Below are positions 7,578 through 11,136 of a DNA stretch of 11,136 nucleotides, in pieces. The position numbers were made by a program, and so were the translations under genes. The stretch's first letter is position 1; every line of letters begins with the position of its first letter. The stretch is from a bacterium. GTDB taxonomy: Bacteria; SZUA-79; Acidulodesulfobacterales; Acidulodesulfobacteraceae. A model generated the notes under the pieces. The model was not told where the DNA came from and ran no database searches. It saw nothing but the letters and a program-made list of their open reading frames with translations. The DNA lies in assembly GCA_021803845.1 (NCBI GenBank), contig JAJZLA010000020.1:1-11136 (forward strand), written 5' to 3'.

Positions 7578-8562
7578 AATAGCCCTCTTTGCCCAACGGT
7601 ATGTCGGAAATTATTTTTACGGCAATATTATTGTTTATTTTACCGGGATAAGCAATAAATTTCGGCAGGTTTTCTATATCTACCACTAAAGGATCTTCTA
7701 TTCTTTTGTCTAGCACTATGACGTCGCCTTTTTTGATTTTTAAAAAATCGCGGGAGCTTATACTCGTCTTTCCAACGTCGATTCTTATATTAAGCTCTGA
7801 TTCCTTAAGCCTTTCTTTAAACCTTTCTATCCATCTGTGGTCAACTTCAAGCTGTTCGCTCTGAAATCCGCTGTAAAGTTTTTCTTTGATCGGCTCCACC
7901 ATAGAATACGGTATACATATCATAAATTTAGAAACGGCGCCTTCTATGTCAACCTCGAATCTGCTAATAATTACGACCTCCGTTGGCGTAACTATAGTCG
8001 CAAACTGAGGATTTATTTCGCTCCTTTGAAATTCGATATCTATCGGCGAAACAGGCGTCCAAGCTGTTTTTAGCGCATTAAAAGCCATATCCGTTATCTT
8101 TTTAATCAGTTTATTTTCTATGGGCGAAAAATCTCTTCCTTCTATTTTTACGTGCAGGTCGGTAGTGCCGCCGAAAAAAATATCTATCAGGTTATATACT
8201 AATCTTGAGTCTAAAACGAAAATAGCATAGCCGCGAAGGGGCGGCATTTTAAAAATAGTCAGACTCGTCGGAAGCGGAATATTTTTTAAAAACTCCCCGA
8301 ATTTCTGCATATCTACCGAAGTAGCGGTTATTTCCGCAACTTTTCTGAGGGCTGAAGTCAAATCGTTTCTTAAAAGACGGGCAAACCTTTCGTTGATTAT
8401 TTCGAGAGTGGGCATCCTGCCTCTTACTATCCTGTCCTGGGAAGTTAAATCGTAAGGTCTTATCCCGCCGACGTTTTCCTCTTTTTTTTCGGATTCTATC
8501 GCGCCGGAAGATATGCCTCTCAGCAGAGCGTTAACTTCGTCTTGCGATAATATTTCAGCCAT
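7570..8562 (-). CDS. fliM: Flagellar motor switch protein FliM
   Basis: FliM is the middle C-ring protein; it binds phospho-CheY, FliG and FliN to reverse motor rotation. The 330-residue length is normal. The CheY-P binding peptide is intact at residues 5-14 (LSQDEVNALL), the CheC-like middle domain spans about 45-225, and the C-terminal SpoA domain spans about 255-323. At the FliG-contact loop the sequence is FFGGTTD (129-135), where E. coli has FGGDGR, so the last Gly of the usual GGXG motif is Thr. The start ATG lies 18 bases after the fliL stop in a pure A/T spacer with no Shine-Dalgarno sequence. It ends with TGA inside the first codons of fliN. The retained CheY peptide implies chemotactic control of this motor. 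Confidence 0.98.
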   Translation of the reverse strand: MAEILSQDEVNALLRGISSGAIESEKKEENVGGIRPYDLTSQDRIVRGRMPTLEIINERFARLLRNDLTSALRKVAEITATSVDMQKFGEFLKNIPLPTSLTIFKMPPLRGYAIFVLDSRLVYNLIDIFFGGTTDLHVKIEGRDFSPIENKLIKKITDMAFNALKTAWTPVSPIDIEFQRSEINPQFATIVTPTEVVIISRFEVDIEGAVSKFMICIPYSMVEPIKEKLYSGFQSEQLEVDHRWIERFKERLKESELNIRIDVGKTSISSRDFLKIKKGDVIVLDKRIEDPLVVDIENLPKFIAYPGKINNNIAVKIISDIPLGKEGYYE

Positions 8563-8580
8563 ATTTTTATTTTTTAATTT

Positions 8581-9123
8581 TTATTGAACCAAATAATTAT
8601 TAAAATATACTCCTATTACCGTACCGTCTCCAAGAAGCTGATTAAGGCTTCTTGCTATCTGATGCCTTAGCGACAGTTGCCCTTGAGGACTATCTATTTC
8701 TTTTGACGTTTTTGAACTTAAAATCATGATTATACGGTTTCTCACCTGGGGCGTAAACTGTTTAAAAGTGCCTACGTTAGAACCGGGTTTTAATTCTATA
8801 GACATAGAAACCTTTACGTAAGCAGATCTGTTAGTGTTTGCAAGATTGGTCAAAAACGGTTTAAGTTTTACCATCGGACCAGGCTGCACACTGGAAAGCT
8901 CAGCCGGTTTATTAACCGTAGTTTTGCTTTTTTTGGCGAGTAAAAAATGGTAAGCCGCAAAACCGCCGCCTCCGAGTATAAGTATCAGCGGCACAATAAT
9001 AAACAAAAGTTTTTTCTTCCCGCCTTTTTTATTGGATGCCTCTATCTGCGAAATAGTGGACATCTCGTTGTCCTCGACGTTGCCTAGTTCTTTATCAGTT
9101 TTGCCGTTATTATTGCCAGCCAT
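8581..9123 (-). CDS. fliL: Flagellar basal body-associated protein FliL
   Basis: FliL is a single-pass inner-membrane protein that surrounds or supports the MotAB stator in the periplasm. The 180-residue protein has a hydrophilic cytoplasmic N-terminus (1-33), a membrane helix after KKGGKKK (38-62) and a periplasmic FliL domain (about 84-180). Family features include PFLTNLAN (89-96), YVKVSMSIEL (102-111), VRNRIIMILSSKTSKEI (127-143), GQLSLRHQI (148-156) and the C-terminal VYFNNYLVQ. The ATG at 9123 has GGAGG 7 bases upstream. It is the first gene behind the sigma-54 type promoter, so it likely heads the fliL-flhF transcript. Confidence 0.97.
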   Translation of the reverse strand: MAGNNNGKTDKELGNVEDNEMSTISQIEASNKKGGKKKLLFIIVPLILILGGGGFAAYHFLLAKKSKTTVNKPAELSSVQPGPMVKLKPFLTNLANTNRSAYVKVSMSIELKPGSNVGTFKQFTPQVRNRIIMILSSKTSKEIDSPQGQLSLRHQIARSLNQLLGDGTVIGVYFNNYLVQ

Positions 9124-9130
9124 AAACCGC

Positions 9131-9135
9131 CTCCA
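9131..9135 (-). promoter_or_regulatory. Ribosome binding site of fliL
   Basis: GGAGG on the minus strand, 7 bases before the fliL ATG. It lies within the leader predicted from the sigma-54 type promoter, so promoter, leader and start agree. Confidence 0.8.
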
Positions 9136-9169
9136 AAATTAAATTTATACAAATATCCTTCTATGATAA

Positions 9170-9185
9170 TGCAATATCTATGCCA
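9170..9185 (-). promoter_or_regulatory. Sigma-54 (RpoN) promoter of the fliL-flhF operon
   Basis: The minus strand reads TGGCATAGATATTGCA, matching the RpoN consensus TGGCACGNNNNTTGCW at every defined position except two (C6 to T, G7 to A). The invariant GG (-24) and GC (-12) are at the required spacing. The predicted start of transcription is near 9159, giving a leader of about 36 bases with the fliL ribosome binding site in it. The site directly shows the motif; that it drives the whole operon through a FlrC/FlgR-type activator is inferred from sigma-54 control of flagellar genes in other bacteria. Confidence 0.85.
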
Positions 9186-9294
9186 TATTGTCTCAAATTA
9201 TAACATTTAGTAAAATAATTAACAAAATAAATGACTTATTAACTAATTTAATAATTAAATGCTATACATATATGCTAAAATAAAACTTAAAGTA

Positions 9295-9330
9295 TCGTCA
9301 TTTTTCTGACACTATTTTAATTTTTCGTCA
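9295..9330 (-). promoter_or_regulatory. Candidate activator (enhancer) sites upstream of the sigma-54 promoter
   Basis: On the minus strand TGACGA occurs at 9330-9325 and again at 9300-9295, exactly 30 bases apart, about three helical turns. The second copy is part of an inverted repeat GTCA-N6-TGAC (9310-9297). They lie about 135-170 bases before the predicted transcription start, a usual distance for sigma-54 activator binding. The repeats are short and the region is AT-rich, so chance is possible. Confidence 0.35.
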
Positions 9331-9438
9331 AATTTTTATAATTTAAATTAATTTTAATAGATTTTTTATACAATAGCAATTTTAAATCGAATTGAGCCGT
9401 ATAAACCGATTTGGGAATTAAGGAGAAGAGAAAGCGGA

Positions 9439-9460
9439 TTTTATAATATTTTTATAATAT
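9439..9460. repeat. Tandem 11-bp A/T repeat
   Basis: TTTTATAATAT occurs twice in exact tandem (9439-9449 and 9450-9460). The period is close to one helical turn, so intrinsic bending or easy melting is possible. Simple A/T composition makes chance duplication plausible. Confidence 0.6.
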
Positions 9461-9484
9461 ATTAATAATCAGAATTATTAATAT
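9459..9484 (-). repeat. A/T-only inverted repeat at the end of the motE-like gene
   Basis: ATATTAATAAT (9459-9469) and ATTATTAATAT (9474-9484) are exact reverse complements around a 4-base loop, starting at the stop codon of the motE-like gene. The stem has no GC pair and no clear T run follows on the minus strand, so it would be at best a weak transcript end. Confidence 0.45.
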
Positions 9485-9906
9485 TATTTTCCGGCTATAG
9501 CATTGGTGAAAAATATCGCGGATTTTACGGGCATCCTTGAAATTATAGCGGAAGCGGTCTTTGCGGTCATGTGCGATAAAATGTAAATCGCGACGCTTTT
9601 ATCTATACCGGGAAGTATAGCGGCCGCTTTTCTTGGGCTCATGGAAGAATAAACGGGTATTAAGTTTTTTATTTTAGCCTTTTGAGCGGCTTTTATATGA
9701 TGGATTTTAGATTCAATTTTTTTTAACTGCTCTACTTCCGATTTAATCTGATTTTTGAGAACTTTAATCTCCTGTCTTTCCGCGGAAACGCTTGAAGCAT
9801 AAGCCGAAACTGGCGAAAAACAGCAATAGCAATAAGATAAAAATACGGCGGCAAATATCAAAAAGGGAATAAAAAGAACGTTATGCAAACTTACTTTTTT
9901 CTTCAT
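9484..9906 (-). CDS. MotE-like (COG3334-type) periplasmic flagellar protein
   Basis: A 140-residue protein with a signal peptide or N-terminal anchor (8-37, possible cleavage after SAYA), a predicted coiled coil (about 43-75) and a small helical domain (about 83-135). That domain reads YSSMSPRKAAAILPGIDKSV then AIYILSHMTAKTASAIISRM, the pattern of the MgtE N-terminal-like domain found in MotE-family proteins. MotE is described as a periplasmic chaperone for the motility protein MotC in rhizobia, and related proteins sit next to fliJ/fliK in many flagellar operons. Three Cys residues (26, 28, 29) lie in the signal region without a canonical lipobox. The ATG is 37 bases after the fliJ stop in an almost pure A/T spacer with no Shine-Dalgarno sequence. 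Family placement is good; the exact role here is inferred. Confidence 0.8.
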   Translation of the reverse strand: MKKKVSLHNVLFIPFLIFAAVFLSYCYCCFSPVSAYASSVSAERQEIKVLKNQIKSEVEQLKKIESKIHHIKAAQKAKIKNLIPVYSSMSPRKAAAILPGIDKSVAIYILSHMTAKTASAIISRMPVKSAIFFTNAIAGK

Positions 9907-9943
9907 ATATTATAATATTATTATATATTTTTTATAGATTTAT

Positions 9944-10408
9944 TTATTGACTTATAAATCGATTAGAAGCAAAATCAGAAGTTGCGGCTTCTTCTCTTTT
10001 TAATTCGTTAATTTTATCTATCGCAAGATGCTTTTCTCTAAGTTTGTTTATTTTTTCATATTCCATTTTAGCTTGAATAACCGATTTTTTTTTAATTTCA
10101 AGTTCGCTCTCGGCAGATTCTTGTTCGGCAAGCAATTCGTTCAGTTTATACTTCAGGGATTTATATCCTGTTTCAAGCGTATTGTAACCGTATATGTCAG
10201 ATATACACGCAACCTGTACCGAATAAGATTTTTTAAAAGATTCTAAAGATTTTTGAACGTCGAATATAGCTAAATTTATCAGCGCAACCCTCTTCTGAAC
10301 TTCGGAAAGTTCGGTGTATTTTTTATCGAGAATCGTTTTTCGGTGGTTCAATATGTTCTGAAATTTAAACGCCATAGTTAATTTGTGACGGGGCAGAATA
10401 GAATTCAT
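9944..10408 (-). CDS. fliJ: Flagellar export chaperone FliJ
   Basis: FliJ is a small coiled-coil protein that links the FliI ATPase to FlhA and escorts export chaperones. From the ATG at 10408 the frame gives 154 residues; from the ATG at 10375 it gives 143, starting MAFKFQNILNHRKTILDKK, which looks like the usual FliJ N-terminus (MAFKF-type start, then a basic helix). The remainder is a long charged helical hairpin with heptad-like hydrophobic spacing. The later start is favoured by family similarity; the earlier has AGGA directly touching its ATG, too close to act well. Neither has a good Shine-Dalgarno sequence. The assignment is based on fold pattern and position between fliK and a motE-like gene, since FliJ sequences diverge strongly. 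Confidence 0.83.
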   Translation of the reverse strand: MNSILPRHKLTMAFKFQNILNHRKTILDKKYTELSEVQKRVALINLAIFDVQKSLESFKKSYSVQVACISDIYGYNTLETGYKSLKYKLNELLAEQESAESELEIKKKSVIQAKMEYEKINKLREKHLAIDKINELKREEAATSDFASNRFISQ

Positions 10409-10426
10409 TCCTGCGTTTTATATAAT

Positions 10427-11136
10427 TTATACGAAATAATCTACTAATGCATTTGGATTGCCGTATCTTAAACCGTTTGTTCCTGCGGAAACCGTTTGCG
10501 TTTCTGCCGCTCCGTTTGAAAATCCTGAATTGTAACCGGCACTGCCCCGCGCAAAAGAATTATTAAAAGGCTCGTTTGCGCCGCCTCCGTTGCCGTTATT
10601 ATAACCCGAACCGGTGCTTATATTCAAGTTTATAGTAGAAAACCCCTGATTTTTAAGGGCGTTCTGCAGAGAATCCGAAGATGCCTGAAGCGCATTTTTT
10701 GCCGCTTCGTTCTGGGCAAGCATATTGACCGTTATAGCGTTTCCCGAAGAAACCGCTTGATTAAATGCGCTTAAAGAATTTAACGAATTTAATGAAATAT
10801 TTATTTTGACCGTGCCGAGCGAAGCTGGATTTAAAGTAATAACAGCCGACTGGACGTTTCTTCTCAACATAAACATAACCGAATTAATAGCTAAAGAACC
10901 GGCGGTTTCACCTGCCGTATCGTCTTCGAGTCCCGACACGCCGCCGCCGGTCAAACTGAAACCTGAGGAATTTCCCCCAGAAGCAGAAGGCGAACCTGAA
11001 CCTGCGCCGGCTGAAACTGCCGAACCTGCGGCGCCGAAAAGATTTGAAGATAAAGAACCGGAATCTCCGGCTTTTAAACTGCCGGCAGAGTTAATTCCGG
11101 AAGATACCGCTGAACCGGAAAGCGATAAACCTGCTG
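10427..11136 (-). CDS. fliK: Flagellar hook-length control protein FliK, C-terminal part (5' end outside window)
   Basis: The frame stays open from the right edge to a TAA at 10427 (236 codons), so the true start lies outside; a TTG at 10954 is only an internal codon. FliK measures hook length and triggers the FlhB specificity switch. The conserved C-terminal domain lies at about 10890-10612: LNPASLGTVKINISL, followed by a strand, ITVNMLAQNEAAKNAL and a helix ending NALKNQGFSTINLNIS. This matches the usual L-x-P-x-x-L-G-x-V pattern and the following substructure. Upstream sequence to the edge is Ser/Gly/Ala-rich low complexity, as expected for the variable ruler part. A Gly/Asn/Ser-rich tail of about 60 residues follows the domain. 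fliJ begins 18 bases later. Confidence 0.9.
   Translation of the reverse strand, partial: AGLSLSGSAVSSGINSAGSLKAGDSGSLSSNLFGAAGSAVSAGAGSGSPSASGGNSSGFSLTGGGVSGLEDDTAGETAGSLAINSVMFMLRRNVQSAVITLNPASLGTVKINISLNSLNSLSAFNQAVSSGNAITVNMLAQNEAAKNALQASSDSLQNALKNQGFSTINLNISTGSGYNNGNGGGANEPFNNSFARGSAGYNSGFSNGAAETQTVSAGTNGLRYGNPNALVDYFV

Larger units (their letters stand above)
9124..9483. other. 360-base intergenic region between motE-like gene and fliL
   Basis: No convincing gene is present on either strand. From the motE side it contains an A/T-only inverted repeat, a tandem 11-bp A/T repeat, an unassigned more GC-balanced stretch around 9388-9438, the two candidate activator sites and the sigma-54 type promoter near fliL. 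No GC-rich terminator followed by a T run is visible, so read-through from motE into fliL cannot be excluded. Confidence 0.8.

Noticed and set aside
9268..9293. Possible sigma-28 promoter (TAAGTTTT) upstream of fliL
   Set aside because: No GCCGATAA-like -10 follows at about 11 bases.
9418..9430. Plus-strand AAGGAG followed by possible small gene
   Set aside because: No start codon at a suitable distance and no open frame of useful length follows.
9813..9828. Plus-strand TGGC...GC pattern resembling a sigma-54 site
   Set aside because: The GG-GC spacing is one base short, it is inside the motE-like gene, and no plus-strand gene follows.
10427..10954. Treating 10954 as the real start of a 175-residue protein
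   Set aside because: The frame stays open to the window edge with FliK-like low-complexity sequence; the TTG at 10954 is internal.

Overview
The window is a single block of flagellar genes, all read from the minus strand, so the biological order runs from high to low coordinates: fliK (C-terminal part only, cut by the right edge), fliJ, a motE-like gene, a 360-base intergenic region, fliL, fliM, fliN, fliO, fliP, fliQ, fliR, flhB, flhA, flhF (N-terminal part only, cut by the left edge). No plus-strand gene, RNA gene, mobile element or CRISPR array is supported.

The DNA is AT-rich, and spacers between genes are almost pure A/T. The encoded proteins indicate a diderm (Gram-negative) motile bacterium: FliO and the MotE-like protein carry secretion signals, the fliLMNOPQR-flhBAF order is the one common in Proteobacteria and related phyla, and there is a strong sigma-54 type promoter in front of fliL. 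An AT-rich deltaproteobacterial (Desulfobacterota-like) or similar lineage would fit, but this is inference and the sequence alone does not fix the taxon.

Right part (9484-11136): hook-length ruler/substrate-switch protein FliK, export chaperone FliJ and a MotE-family periplasmic protein. Middle (9124-9483): noncoding, holding an A/T hairpin and tandem A/T repeat behind motE, two candidate activator sites, and a sigma-54 -24/-12 element 47 bases before fliL. Left part (1-9123): a tightly packed operon with gaps of 1-68 bases and two overlaps. It encodes the stator-associated FliL, the C-ring switch proteins FliM and FliN, the export-gate proteins FliO, FliP, FliQ, FliR, FlhB and FlhA, and the GTPase FlhF. 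Together these products build the core flagellar type III export apparatus, the switch complex and part of the motor.

I found no evidence of a wholly new system. The points worth a second look are local: an oversized FliO with a secreted domain, a long acidic/low-complexity FliN N-terminus, a perfect inverted repeat between fliP and fliQ, the sigma-54 promoter with possible upstream activator sites, several starts without a visible Shine-Dalgarno sequence, and substitutions at usually conserved positions in FlhA and FliM.
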